A DNA stretch of 64,000 nt, taken from NCBI RefSeq assembly GCF_030490285.1, contig NZ_CP129884.1, positions 3,844,001-3,908,000 of the forward strand, in the 5' to 3' direction. A model generated the notes under the pieces. It was not told the DNA's origin and ran no database searches. It worked only from the letters and a program-made list of their open reading frames with translations. This document shows, piece by piece, positions 10,745 to 19,446 of this stretch (positions within the stretch are counted from its first letter, which is position 1; each line of letters begins with the position of its first letter). This DNA comes from Methylomonas montana (GTDB lineage: Bacteria; Pseudomonadota; Gammaproteobacteria; Methylococcales; Methylomonadaceae). The translations under genes and the position numbers were made by a program.

Positions 10745-11497
10745 ATGAACGATCACCAATTACTCCGTTACAGCCGCCAAATCATGCTGCCGCAAATCGA
10801 TATTGCCGGTCAGCAAAAATTGCTCGATGCCAAAGTATTGATTGTCGGCGTCGGCGGTCTCGGGTCACCAGCCTCGATGTATCTGGCTGCGGCCGGCGTC
10901 GGTCAAATGACTATTTACGACGACGACCAGGTCGATCTAACCAACTTGCAACGCCAGATTGCTCACAACACTTGCGATATAGGGCTGGATAAAGTTATTT
11001 CAACCCAACAGACCCTGGAAAAAATCAATCCGGAAATCAACATAATTGCCCATAAGCAACGCTTATCCGGTCAAAAACTGCTTGAAGAAGTGATGAAAGC
11101 CGACGTGGTACTGGATTGCAGCGATAATTTCGCTACCCGTTTTGCCGTCAACCAAGCTTGCGTTGCCCGGCAAACCCCGCTAGTTTCCGGCGCGGCAATC
11201 CGCTTCGAAGGCCAGGTCAGTGTATTCACCCCAGGCCGTAATAACAGTCCCTGTTACAATTGCCTCTATCAAAGTGACGGCGAGGAATTGCAAAATTGCG
11301 CCCGTAACGGCGTCATTGCGCCGATTACCGGTATCGTCGGCAGCATTCAAGCCTTGGAAACGATAAAATTGATTACAGACGCGGGCAAAACGCTAACAGG
11401 CCGTTTGCTGCTTTTAGATGGGCTTAGCATGGAATGGCACAGCATGCGCTTGAATAAAAACCCAAGTTGCCCGACGTGCGGCGACTGCCAAAGGTAA
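10745..11497 (+). CDS. moeB: MoeB/ThiF-family adenylyltransferase
   Basis: E1-like enzyme of the HesA/MoeB/ThiF family, 250 residues from MNDHQLLRYSRQIMLPQIDI. Such enzymes adenylate the C-terminal Gly-Gly of MoaD (molybdopterin) or ThiS (thiazole). The nucleotide-binding loop GVGGLGSPASMYLAAAGVG, the DLTNLQRQ motif and the DCSDNFATR aspartate are present. Two CxxC pairs, CYNC and CPTCGDC, would bind structural zinc. No moaD or thiS lies nearby, so the substrate is undecided between MoeB and ThiF; MoeB is slightly favoured by length and start. It is divergent from groES, and a terminator follows. Confidence 0.85.
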   Translation: MNDHQLLRYSRQIMLPQIDIAGQQKLLDAKVLIVGVGGLGSPASMYLAAAGVGQMTIYDDDQVDLTNLQRQIAHNTCDIGLDKVISTQQTLEKINPEINIIAHKQRLSGQKLLEEVMKADVVLDCSDNFATRFAVNQACVARQTPLVSGAAIRFEGQVSVFTPGRNNSPCYNCLYQSDGEELQNCARNGVIAPITGIVGSIQALETIKLITDAGKTLTGRLLLLDGLSMEWHSMRLNKNPSCPTCGDCQR

Positions 11498-11507
11498 TAT
11501 CCTCATG

Positions 11508-11533
11508 AAAAAGCCGGATAAATCCGGCTTTTT
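11508..11533. terminator. Bidirectional terminator
   Basis: An 11-bp perfect stem (AAAAAGCCGGA / TCCGGCTTTTT) with a TAAA tetraloop lies between the convergent moeB-like gene and the small membrane protein gene. A-rich and T-rich flanks make it functional in either direction. Confidence 0.88.
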
Positions 11534-11552
11534 ATTACTGATCGGCAAATCT

Positions 11553-11759
11553 TTAACTTTTGCCGATTTTACCTTTAACGAGATTGATCACCTTGCCGAC
11601 CGACGTTAGCAACGCCGATTCGCTATCACCGTGTGGCTCGGTATCGCCAAACGGCTCACCGCTCTTCATCGTATACATATAAATGAAATACCCCAGCGGT
11701 GCAAAAGCAAAAATGGCAATAATCAGCATCAACAACACTAATTCAACAACTCCACCCAT
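11553..11759 (-). CDS. Small single-pass membrane protein
   Basis: A 68-residue protein starting MGGVVELVLLMLIIAIFAF, chosen because GGAGGTAA lies 5 nt upstream of this ATG. One hydrophobic helix spans about residues 5-27. A short acidic Asp/Glu/His-rich segment (GDTEPHGDSES) and a basic C-terminal amphipathic stretch rich in lysine follow. I recognise no family. The strong ribosome site and flanking terminator support a genuine gene, transcribed alone. Confidence 0.65.
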   Translation of the reverse strand: MGGVVELVLLMLIIAIFAFAPLGYFIYMYTMKSGEPFGDTEPHGDSESALLTSVGKVINLVKGKIGKS

Positions 11760-11908
11760 AATTACCTCCAACTATTTGTTTTTATTTTAATTTAGAATAA
11801 GGCCTGAGGCCTCGGGTACTGACTATAACCCCATACCTTATAGGGAACAAGCATAAAATCATGCCTGTCAACCCGTAGCATTAACGTTGGCGAACTTGCT
11901 AGCATTTA

Positions 11909-14638
11909 ATGGACCCAAACTGTTTTATGCACCGATCTACGAATATGGACAACAAACAGCAAACCGACTGGCACAGCCAAGCCCCGGAAACAGTATTAGA
12001 ACGATTGAACGTTAAGCTCGGGCTAGGTTTAAATTCTGACGAAGCCCGGCAGCGCATGGCCACAGCCGGCCGTAATCGCTTAACCGCGCCGCGCGGAAAA
12101 GGTCCGTTACTGTTATTGCTAGCGCAATTTAATCAGCCGCTGATTTACATCTTGCTGCTATCAGCGGCCACCACTGCATTTTTAGAAGAATGGACCGACA
12201 GCAGCGTCATCTTTGGCGTGGTGATCATCAATGCGGCAATCGGCTTTATTCAGGAAGCCAACGCGCTGAAAGCCATCAATGCCCTGGCACAAACCCTCAA
12301 TATCAGCACCAACGTCCTGCGCGACGGCCAACGTCGTAGCCTTGCCGCCGAAGAACTCGTACCCGGAGACCTGGTTTTTCTACAATCCGGCGACAAGGTA
12401 CCGGCCGATCTCAGATTACTACAATGCCGAGAACTGAAAATCGACGAATCCGCGCTGACTGGCGAATCGGTGCCAGCGGAAAAACAGGCGCAAACCCTGC
12501 CCCTATCAACCTTGCTGGCCGACCGCTGCAATATGGCTTATTCGTCAACGCTGGTCAGCTATGGCAGCGCGCTGGCGGTGGTAGTCACAACCGGCGATCA
12601 CACCGAAATTGGCCGCATTAATCGCTTAATTGCCAGTGCCGAACCGTTAGAAACGCCGCTAACGAGAAAAATGAGCCAGTTCAGCCAATTGCTGCTGTGG
12701 GTCATCATTGGCTTTGCCTTGCTGACTTTTGCGGTCGGCGTCTGGCGAGGCGAAACCATGCTGGATATGTTCATGGCCTCGGTGGCCTTGGCAGTCGGGG
12801 CGATTCCGGAAGGTCTGCCGGCGGCATTAACCATTACGCTGGCTATCGGCGTATCGCGGATGGCTAAACGCAACGCCATCATCCGCAAACTGCCAGCCGT
12901 GGAAACCTTGGGCAGCACCACGGTCATCTGTTCCGACAAAACCGGTACGCTGACTCAAAATCAGATGACAGTACAATTCGTCTATGCCGGCGGCGAAGAT
13001 TTCGAGGTAAGCGGCAGCGGCTACACGCCAGATGGCGATTTTCGCAGTAATCATCGATCGCTAAACCCCGAACAAAAGCCGGCGCTGCTGGAATGTCTAA
13101 AAGCCGGCCTGCTTTGTAACGACGCCAGATTAATCGCCGATGTCGACAACTGGCGTATCGAAGGCGACCCGACCGAAGCTGCCCTGCTGGTTGCCGCCCA
13201 CAAAGCGGGTCTGCATCACGCCAGTGTCAGCGACGATCATCCCCGATTGGACGCGATTCCCTTCGAATCCGAATATCAATTCATGGCAACCCTGCACCAC
13301 AATCTGACTGAGGATGCCCGGCATATTTATTTGAAAGGTTCCTTGGAAAGTCTACTGGAGCGCTGCGACAATGCCTTCTCCGCAGACATGCAAGCCGTAC
13401 CTCTTGATAAAAATCGGCTGCTCCAACAAGCCGAAGCGTTTGCCGGCCAAGGTCTCCGGGTATTGGCTTTCGCCCGTACCGAACATGACGACGACGCCAT
13501 CGAGCATCACGAAGTGCGTAGCGGCCTGACCTTCCTGGGTTTGCAAGCCATGATGGATCCGCCGCGCCCCGAGGCTGCCAAAGCGATTGCGGCCTGTTAC
13601 CGGGCCGGCATCGCCGTGAAGATGATCACCGGCGACCACCCTGTCACCGCGCTGGCCATCGCTAAACAACTGAGCATGCGCCATACAGAACGAGTCGTCA
13701 GCGGCGCCGAATTGCAAGCCATGGAAGAAGCGGACTATCGGGAATTGGTGCAAAACTGTGACGTATACGCCCGCATCGCGCCGGAACAAAAACTGCAATT
13801 GGTGCGAGCCCTGCAAGCCAACGGCCATGTGGTGGCAATGACCGGTGATGGCGTCAACGACGCCCCCGCACTTCGGCAAGCCGACATCGGCATCGCGATG
13901 GGGATGGGTGGCACCGAAGTGGCCAAGGAAGCCGCAGCGATGGTGCTTACCGACGATCATTTCGCCACCATCGAAGCCGCCGTGGAAGAAGGCCGGGGGG
14001 TGTTCGACAATCTGGTGAAATTTATCGCCTGGACCTTGCCCACCAATCTTGGCGAGGGTCTGTTGATCACGGCCGCTGTATTTGCCAATGTCGCACTGCC
14101 GATCACCCCCTTGCAAATCCTGTGGATCAACATGACCACTGCGGTCTTATTAGGCCTGATGTTGGCTTTCGAGCCCAAGGAACCGGGCTTGATGCGCCGC
14201 AAACCCCGCAGTCCGAAGCAGCCGATCTTGACCAAACATCTGATGTTTCGCATTTGCCTGGTCGGTTTCCTGCTCTTGACGGGGGCCTTTGGCTTGTTCG
14301 AATGGGAGTTGTCTCATAACGAACCACTGGCGGTAGCGAGGACCGTGTCCGTCAACGTGTTCGTATTCGGCGAATTGTTTTACCTGTTCAACTGCCGCTC
14401 CTTGCAGTACTCGATGTTTCACGTCGGCTTATTTTCCAATCCGTGGCTGATTTTCGGCGTGATATTGATGACGCTGCTGCAACTGCTGTTTACCTACTGG
14501 CCGCCGATGCAAGCCTTGTTCGGTAGTGCGGCGATCGGCTGTGACGAATGGCTATTGATTCTGGCGGTGAGCGTAGTGATTTATGCGACCATCGGCCTGG
14601 AAAAGCTACTCGTCCGACTTTGGAGTCGGCGCCGGTAA
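11909..14638 (+). CDS. Cation-transporting P-type ATPase (PMR1/SERCA-like)
   Basis: A P2-type ATPase of about 909 residues that should pump a cation across the inner membrane. Order: N-terminal cation-ATPase domain, M1-M2, actuator domain with LTGESVP, M3-M4 with AIPEGLPAAL, phosphorylation motif ICSDKTGTLT (Asp about 343), nucleotide domain, hinge GDGVNDAPALRQAD and C-terminal helices M5-M10. M4 matches calcium/manganese pumps, but M6 reads INMTTAVLLGLMLAFEP, with Ala where calcium pumps have the ligand Asp, so the ion should not be assumed to be calcium. ATG at 11945 is an alternative start; neither has a strong ribosome site. The 3' end overlaps the convergent TetR gene by 33 bp. Confidence 0.9.
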   Translation: MDPNCFMHRSTNMDNKQQTDWHSQAPETVLERLNVKLGLGLNSDEARQRMATAGRNRLTAPRGKGPLLLLLAQFNQPLIYILLLSAATTAFLEEWTDSSVIFGVVIINAAIGFIQEANALKAINALAQTLNISTNVLRDGQRRSLAAEELVPGDLVFLQSGDKVPADLRLLQCRELKIDESALTGESVPAEKQAQTLPLSTLLADRCNMAYSSTLVSYGSALAVVVTTGDHTEIGRINRLIASAEPLETPLTRKMSQFSQLLLWVIIGFALLTFAVGVWRGETMLDMFMASVALAVGAIPEGLPAALTITLAIGVSRMAKRNAIIRKLPAVETLGSTTVICSDKTGTLTQNQMTVQFVYAGGEDFEVSGSGYTPDGDFRSNHRSLNPEQKPALLECLKAGLLCNDARLIADVDNWRIEGDPTEAALLVAAHKAGLHHASVSDDHPRLDAIPFESEYQFMATLHHNLTEDARHIYLKGSLESLLERCDNAFSADMQAVPLDKNRLLQQAEAFAGQGLRVLAFARTEHDDDAIEHHEVRSGLTFLGLQAMMDPPRPEAAKAIAACYRAGIAVKMITGDHPVTALAIAKQLSMRHTERVVSGAELQAMEEADYRELVQNCDVYARIAPEQKLQLVRALQANGHVVAMTGDGVNDAPALRQADIGIAMGMGGTEVAKEAAAMVLTDDHFATIEAAVEEGRGVFDNLVKFIAWTLPTNLGEGLLITAAVFANVALPITPLQILWINMTTAVLLGLMLAFEPKEPGLMRRKPRSPKQPILTKHLMFRICLVGFLLLTGAFGLFEWELSHNEPLAVARTVSVNVFVFGELFYLFNCRSLQYSMFHVGLFSNPWLIFGVILMTLLQLLFTYWPPMQALFGSAAIGCDEWLLILAVSVVIYATIGLEKLLVRLWSRRR

Positions 14639-15226
14639 GCCCGACGCCGCATCCAGTGCCTTCAACAACGTTTCCAGGCCTTGCAGGGATTGTTCGGCCG
14701 CCGTGCCTTGCGATTCCAGTTGCGCCTTAACAATTGCGCCATCAATCGCCATCGCCGCCGCATTAGCTAATTGCCAACGCGCCAGGCCGTCCGGCAATAA
14801 CTCGGCAATCGCCCGCGCCATGTCCTGCTTGTGGCTACGGCAAATCGCCACCACATCCGGCAAAGCCCCGCCCAATTCCGCGACAGTATTGATAAAGGCA
14901 CAGCCGCGATAAATCGGGTTGCAAAACCATTCTGCCATCGTCGCCACCAGCGGCAACAAACCGCCACCCGCACGACCGCCGTGACGTTGTAGCGAATCGG
15001 TGAACCAAGACATCCAGCGTTGGTGTCGATAATCCAGAAAAGCCCGGATCAAATCGTTTTTGCTGGGGAAATGCCGATAAAAAGTGACCTTGGTGACACC
15101 GGCTTCGGCAATCACCTTATCGATACCGGTAGCTCGGATCCCGTCCCGATAAAACAGGTCATGAGCGGTCAGCAGAATTCTCTCCCGGGCCGGGAGATCA
15201 AGGGTTGCAGGAGAAGTAGAAATCAT
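14606..15226 (-). CDS. TetR-family transcriptional repressor
   Basis: A 206-residue regulator. The N-terminal helix-turn-helix (residues about 12-58, including GIRATGIDKVIAEAGVTKVTFYRHFPSKNDL) is typical TetR. The C-terminal ligand domain resembles the YcdC/TetR_C-like group. I start it at MISTSPATLD (15226) rather than an upstream codon, because the inverted-repeat operator at 15237-15252 then lies in the leader. It is divergent from the DUF1348 gene, its probable target, and also likely autoregulated. Its 3' end overlaps the convergent P-type ATPase gene. Confidence 0.88.
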   Translation of the reverse strand: MISTSPATLDLPARERILLTAHDLFYRDGIRATGIDKVIAEAGVTKVTFYRHFPSKNDLIRAFLDYRHQRWMSWFTDSLQRHGGRAGGGLLPLVATMAEWFCNPIYRGCAFINTVAELGGALPDVVAICRSHKQDMARAIAELLPDGLARWQLANAAAMAIDGAIVKAQLESQGTAAEQSLQGLETLLKALDAASGLPAPTPKSDE

Positions 15227-15236
15227 CAATCCATTG

Positions 15237-15252
15237 TAGACAAGTCTGTCCA
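15237..15252. promoter_or_regulatory. Operator half of a paired TetR site (copy 1)
   Basis: The inverted repeat TAGACA-N4-TGTCCA has one mismatch in its arms. It lies 11 bp upstream of the TetR start codon and shares its sequence with a second copy 38 bp away. Confidence 0.8.
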
Positions 15253-15274
15253 CTATTGCTACCATCGCCACCAG

Positions 15275-15290
15275 TAGACAAATCTGTCTA
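15275..15290. promoter_or_regulatory. Operator half of a paired TetR site (copy 2)
   Basis: The perfect inverted repeat TAGACA-N4-TGTCTA lies 33 bp upstream of the DUF1348 start. Together with copy 1 it forms a divergent control region likely bound by the adjacent TetR protein. The TAGACA/TGTCTA half-site is of the type used by many TetR regulators of stress-response genes. Confidence 0.85.
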
Positions 15291-15322
15291 CATCCTTATC
15301 AACATCAACCCGGAACGCCACT

Positions 15323-15790
15323 ATGGAAACCAAGCCCCCACTACCGCCCTTTACCGCCGACACTGCCGCATTAAAAGTGCGCATGGCCGAAGATGCCTGG
15401 AACAGCCGAGATCCGGACCGCGTGGTACAGGTGTATACCGAACATAGCCAATGGCGCAACCGCGCCGAATTTCCGGCCGGTCGCGAACAAATCCGCGAAT
15501 TCTTGCAGCGCAAGTGGGCCAAGGAACTGGATTATCGGCTGATCAAGGAATTATGGACTTTTACCGATAACCGCATCGCCGTGCGCTTTGCCTACGAGTG
15601 GCATGACGATGCCGGCAACTGGTTTCGCAGTTACGGCAACGAAAATTGGGAATTTAACGAATTTGGACTGATGCAACGCCGCTTTGCCAGCATTAACGAT
15701 TTGCCGATCAAGGAAAGCGAGCGCTCATTTCATTGGCCTTTGGGCCGACGACCGGACGAGCATCCGGGTTTGAGCGAATTGGGACTGTAA
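15323..15790 (+). CDS. DUF1348 / NTF2-like protein
   Basis: A 155-residue cytoplasmic protein of the DUF1348 family, which adopts a nuclear-transport-factor-2-like fold. Characteristic segments are [56 protein letters not shown] and [15 protein letters not shown]. The biochemical function of this family is not established. It is transcribed away from the TetR gene across the paired operators, so it is probably repressed by that regulator and induced by an unknown small molecule. Confidence 0.9.
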   Translation: METKPPLPPFTADTAALKVRMAEDAWNSRDPDRVVQVYTEHSQWRNRAEFPAGREQIREFLQRKWAKELDYRLIKELWTFTDNRIAVRFAYEWHDDAGNWFRSYGNENWEFNEFGLMQRRFASINDLPIKESERSFHWPLGRRPDEHPGLSELGL

Positions 15791-15825
15791 TGCTGGAACT
15801 GTTTGGGCGATCTCAACCACCCAAA

Positions 15826-15851
15826 CAAAAAGGGGCGGATAAATCCGCCCC
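15826..15851 (-). terminator. Intrinsic terminator after pfp
   Basis: On the minus strand a GGGGCGGA / TCCGCCCC stem with a 4-nt loop is followed by TTTTTG, about 20 bp after the PPi-phosphofructokinase stop codon. Confidence 0.88.
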
Positions 15852-15872
15852 TAGCGTCAAGCTTGCTACTAA

Positions 15873-17108
15873 TTAGTGGCTGACTTCGACTTTGCCGCCT
15901 TTTTTCTGGCCGATTTCGGACAGTGTTTTAGTGAACCAGTCAGTGTCGATATTGAACGGTTTGCCGCCTTTGATGCGTGGGAATTCGATCGCGCGCAACA
16001 CGTTGCCTTGGTCTTCGTCGTGACCGATCAGACCGGATTCGCGGCGCAATGCACACTCGACCGCCAAGTCGGCGCAGGATTTGATCAAACGCATGTCGTC
16101 GATGTTGGCTGCTGAAGCACGGGCGAAATAGCCGGATTTTTGCACCAGCGTTTTTTCCGCACCTATCATTTGCGCGAATTGTTCGCCGAACCATTTGCCG
16201 GGATTGACCGCATCCAGCTTGATATGGCCGAACGCGTCGCGCGGCACTTCCTGGCCCTTGGCTTGCAGTTCTTCGACAATGGCTTCCACGCCGGCGCCTT
16301 CGGAAACGAAGATGTTGACGCAATCGACTTTATCCATCACCGCGCGCAAACGAGCTGCTTCGGCTTCCAGATCGATCGCCATTTCGGGTACGAATACCGC
16401 ATGCACGTCATAAGACTCACGGCTCAGACCCAGTTCAGGCAACCACTCGGCTTTATCCAGCAGTTTGCGGTATTCCTGCGCGGTCGCGGCAGTTAGCCAG
16501 CCGCAGTTACGACCCATCACTTCGTGGACGATCAGCATGCGCGGGTTGGAATTGTTTTCCGCAACCACGTTCAAGAAGTATTTGGCACCTTGTTCTGCGG
16601 CAGTCCAGGCACCCAGCGATTGTTTGATCGGGAATACATCGTTATCGACGGTTTTCGGTAAGCCGATCACGGTCAGGCCGTAGTTGTTTTTCGCCAGGAA
16701 GGCTGCCAAATCGGCCGCTGCGGTGTTGGTATCGTCGCCGCCGATGGTATGCAGAATGTCGACGCCGTCTTTAATCAATTGGTCAGCCGCGACTTTTTGC
16801 GGGTCTTCGCCTTCTTTGACCAGGCCGCGTTTCACGCAGTCTTTAACATTGGTCAGTTTGACGCGGCTGTTGCCGATCACGGAACCGCCGAAGCGTTGCA
16901 GCAAACCGGCTTTTTGACGCACTTCGGCGGTCACGGCATAGGAGTCGCCAAGCAGCAGACCTTTGTAGCCGCCGCGATAACAAATAATTTCGATGCTAGG
17001 ATCAATTTCTGTGTAGCGTTCAATCAGGCTGCCGATTGCGGAGTTCAGGCAAGGCGCCAAACCGCCGGCCGTGAGGATTGCGACTTTTTTGGGTTTGTTC
17101 ATGAGCAT
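15873..17108 (-). CDS. pfp: Pyrophosphate-dependent 6-phosphofructokinase
   Basis: This enzyme phosphorylates fructose 6-phosphate with pyrophosphate, reversibly. In methanotrophs it serves the ribulose-monophosphate pathway in place of ATP-PFK. The 411-residue protein begins KVAILTAGGLAPCLNSAIG, and its phosphoryl-donor loop reads GGDDTNTAAADLA. The Asp after GGD, where ATP-dependent enzymes have Gly, marks a PPi specificity. The catalytic PKTVDND motif is present as GLPKTVDNDVFP. The start is either 17108 or the ATG two codons later. It ends at a strong terminator. Confidence 0.93.
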   Translation of the reverse strand: MLMNKPKKVAILTAGGLAPCLNSAIGSLIERYTEIDPSIEIICYRGGYKGLLLGDSYAVTAEVRQKAGLLQRFGGSVIGNSRVKLTNVKDCVKRGLVKEGEDPQKVAADQLIKDGVDILHTIGGDDTNTAAADLAAFLAKNNYGLTVIGLPKTVDNDVFPIKQSLGAWTAAEQGAKYFLNVVAENNSNPRMLIVHEVMGRNCGWLTAATAQEYRKLLDKAEWLPELGLSRESYDVHAVFVPEMAIDLEAEAARLRAVMDKVDCVNIFVSEGAGVEAIVEELQAKGQEVPRDAFGHIKLDAVNPGKWFGEQFAQMIGAEKTLVQKSGYFARASAANIDDMRLIKSCADLAVECALRRESGLIGHDEDQGNVLRAIEFPRIKGGKPFNIDTDWFTKTLSEIGQKKGGKVEVSH

Positions 17109-17171
17109 TTCGAATATAAAGTTAATAAAAAGTGACGGCTCAGTGTGCTAACCATCAGCTATCGCCGCGTT

Positions 17172-17546
17172 TCAACGCCGGCGTTGCGGGCCTCTCGACC
17201 AACGCCCCGGCCAAAACGGTGCAAGCCGCGCGATTCTAACACAAGCTTTTCTTTTATCAGGCACTGATCGATGGTCGCTTACCTCGCCCAGCCTTGGCGG
17301 CTGAGCGACAAACATCACGGACAGCCAATCCAGCGCGGCATTCGCCTGGATAAAAGCCGAATAAGTGACCGGTTCAGCCCCGGTCGTGGTAATGCTGATT
17401 TTAGTATGGCTGTCGCGATTGCTCAGCGATAGGCACAAGTAATCGCTAAGCCCTGTTTCCGGCTCGGCAAGTAATAAGTCGCCCAAGGACAGAGCCAATC
17501 GAGCTCGTCGAGGACCTTGGGTTTGTCGGGGTAATTTGTCTGTCAT
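17172..17546 (-). CDS. Hypothetical protein
   Basis: A 124-residue frame with a GGAGC ribosome site about 10 bp before its ATG. The first 90 residues look protein-like, with alternating hydrophobic strands such as DYLCLSLSNRDSHTKISI and a helical AFIQANAALDWLSVMFVA. The last 30 residues are Arg/Pro-rich and may be read-through of non-coding sequence. I recognise no family. It lies upstream of pfp on the same strand, separated by 63 bp. Confidence 0.5.
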   Translation of the reverse strand: MTDKLPRQTQGPRRARLALSLGDLLLAEPETGLSDYLCLSLSNRDSHTKISITTTGAEPVTYSAFIQANAALDWLSVMFVAQPPRLGEVSDHRSVPDKRKACVRIARLAPFWPGRWSRGPQRRR

Positions 17547-17644
17547 GGTACTGCTGCTCCGCGCAAATCTAGCTGTATTGCGGGAACAAGCTTATCGTTA
17601 CGGCGATTATTAGCTAGTGTACCAAGGTTCTAAACCTGCCTATA

Positions 17645-18433
17645 TCAAACAGTTAACGACGCTCCGCCGCCAATCCAGTCGTTGACCAAGCGGCAAAATG
17701 CGTCTGGCGCTTCCACGTACAACCAGTGACTGGTATCCGGAATTTCCACGATCCGCGCTTGCGGAAACACCGTATAAATCGCTTCTTCGTCCAGATATTT
17801 GGAATTGCCGCCGCCGATGAACAAGGCCGGCTTGGCGAAGCGGGCTTCGCCGGTATCGGGAAACCCAACGATGTGATGGGCATTTTTTTGAATGATGTCC
17901 AAATTGATCCGCCAATAATAAGTGCCATCCTTCAACAACAGGTTTTGCAACAAAAACTGCCGATAAGCCAGGTCCGGTATCGATTCAGCCAACGCCTCCT
18001 CTGCCTGCTTGCGGTTGCCGATGCTATCCACCGGCAGACTGCTCAGCGCCGCAACCAGATCGTCGAAACTATGCTGATAACTGACCGGCGCGATGTCGGC
18101 GACAATCAAATTAGCAACTCGCTCAGGATATTGCAGCGCAAACCACATCGCCGCCTTACCGCCCATGCTGTGACCCAACAAATGCGCGGAGGCAATCCGG
18201 TGATTTTCCAAAAACGCCCACAAATCGGCGGCCATACTCGGATAATCCAGCACTTCGGCGTGCGGCGAATTGCCGTGATTGCGCATATCCAGCACATAGA
18301 CATGATGGTGCTCGGCCAACTGTTTAGCCACGCTCCGCCAATTCCGCGAAGCGGCTAAAAAACCATGCACGATCAGCAGAGGCGTGTCGCCTGGTTCGCC
18401 GAAACTCTCATAGGCCAGTTCGATGCTGCTCAT
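17645..18433 (-). CDS. Alpha/beta hydrolase (YbfF-like esterase)
   Basis: A 262-residue alpha/beta-hydrolase starting MSSIELAYESFGEPGDTPLL. The oxyanion HG motif (IVHGFLAASRNW), the nucleophile elbow GHSMGGKAAMWFA (Ser about 93) and a C-terminal His in PDTSHWLYVEAP complete the catalytic set. The DMRNHGNSPH segment is typical of the YbfF esterase group, which cleaves short acyl esters; the physiological substrate is unknown. It follows the DUF445 gene by 10 bp on the same strand, suggesting one transcript. Confidence 0.9.
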   Translation of the reverse strand: MSSIELAYESFGEPGDTPLLIVHGFLAASRNWRSVAKQLAEHHHVYVLDMRNHGNSPHAEVLDYPSMAADLWAFLENHRIASAHLLGHSMGGKAAMWFALQYPERVANLIVADIAPVSYQHSFDDLVAALSSLPVDSIGNRKQAEEALAESIPDLAYRQFLLQNLLLKDGTYYWRINLDIIQKNAHHIVGFPDTGEARFAKPALFIGGGNSKYLDEEAIYTVFPQARIVEIPDTSHWLYVEAPDAFCRLVNDWIGGGASLTV

Positions 18434-18443
18434 TGGCGCTCCA

Positions 18444-19166
18444 TCAAGCAAACCCAAACATCGCGCCCAGTATTCCACCGAACACGCCGCCCCAAACCAC
18501 CAGCCAGCCAAGATGCTGTTTGATGATAGCCTGCACCATTTCCTTGACCATTTGCGGCGTCAGTTCGCTCAGGCGTCTATCGATCACCATTTCAATTTTG
18601 CCGGTCAAGTCCTCGCCGATCTTGTGCGCATTCAAACCTTGTTGCAAAGCATGCTTGAATCGCTCCGATTCCACCATCTCCAACAAGGTGTGCTGCATTT
18701 TCTCGGTGAATGGTTGTTTCAACGGCAGCAAGGCTTCCTCGCCACCCATCATCAGCAACATACCGCCAAACGACGAGGCCATGATAGACGCCACCAGACC
18801 TTCGTAGACCTTGTCGTAATCGACCGCATTCAACAAGGGTTGCAGATTCAGCACCCTACCGCCTTGCTGCTCTTCCCTTTCGATGAATTGCTCGATATTT
18901 TCCACGGTAAAAAACTGCTGCATCATCAAGGCTTTGATCGAGGCTTTAAACTCTTCGAAGCGAGCCGGAATAATCCCGGAACCATACAGAAACGGCACTT
19001 TCTCGAACAACATATGGATCGCCAGCCAATTGGTAATCGCCCCGGAAAAAGCAAAAAAGCCGATGGCTTTCAGCGTTTCGGCATAGATCGGACTGAGATA
19101 GCCGGCGGCGATGATCAGCAAAGAGATGAAATTGGTTAAAAAGCTTTGGTTCAGTAATTTCTTCAT
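18444..19166 (-). CDS. DUF445 family membrane protein
   Basis: A 240-residue protein with hydrophobic segments at both ends: residues about 10-45, including FISLLIIAAGYLSPIYAETL and GFFAFSGAITNWLAIHMLFE, and residues about 218-240 (LGWLVVWGGVFGGILGAMFG). The central part is amphipathic and helical. The GAITNWLAIHMLFE motif and the repeated VERTL-like helices are typical of DUF445, an inner-membrane family of unknown function. It is probably co-transcribed with the downstream hydrolase. Confidence 0.88.
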   Translation of the reverse strand: MKKLLNQSFLTNFISLLIIAAGYLSPIYAETLKAIGFFAFSGAITNWLAIHMLFEKVPFLYGSGIIPARFEEFKASIKALMMQQFFTVENIEQFIEREEQQGGRVLNLQPLLNAVDYDKVYEGLVASIMASSFGGMLLMMGGEEALLPLKQPFTEKMQHTLLEMVESERFKHALQQGLNAHKIGEDLTGKIEMVIDRRLSELTPQMVKEMVQAIIKQHLGWLVVWGGVFGGILGAMFGFA

Positions 19167-19446
19167 TCGTTATTTGGTTGGTTCGGCTTAGTTTTGAAAA
19201 ACAATTGTCTGTAGACACTATTTTACCCGTAACGCCTTAGTCGGGTATGCGCCTGCGACAACACCAGCCATGATTGCCGCTACCGAACCGCTTTTCAAGG
19301 CCTAAAATCGATAATCTATCGACTCGGCCAACATCGCCACCACCACGGTCAATCAGCCATTAGGATAAGCCGCCACATTCCGCCCCGAATAAAATCGGTG
19401 TTATGCTGAGCTCATTCTACTCAAGCCCCAACTCTATCCCACCGGC

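Noticed and set aside
12285-12330. Sigma-54-like sequences inside the P-type ATPase gene
   Set aside because: Matches to GG-N10-GC occur by chance in GC-rich coding DNA and are not upstream of a gene.
13352-14116. 254-codon frame antisense to the P-type ATPase
   Set aside because: His/Gly-rich composition typical of an antisense shadow; the plus-strand ATPase motifs cover it fully.
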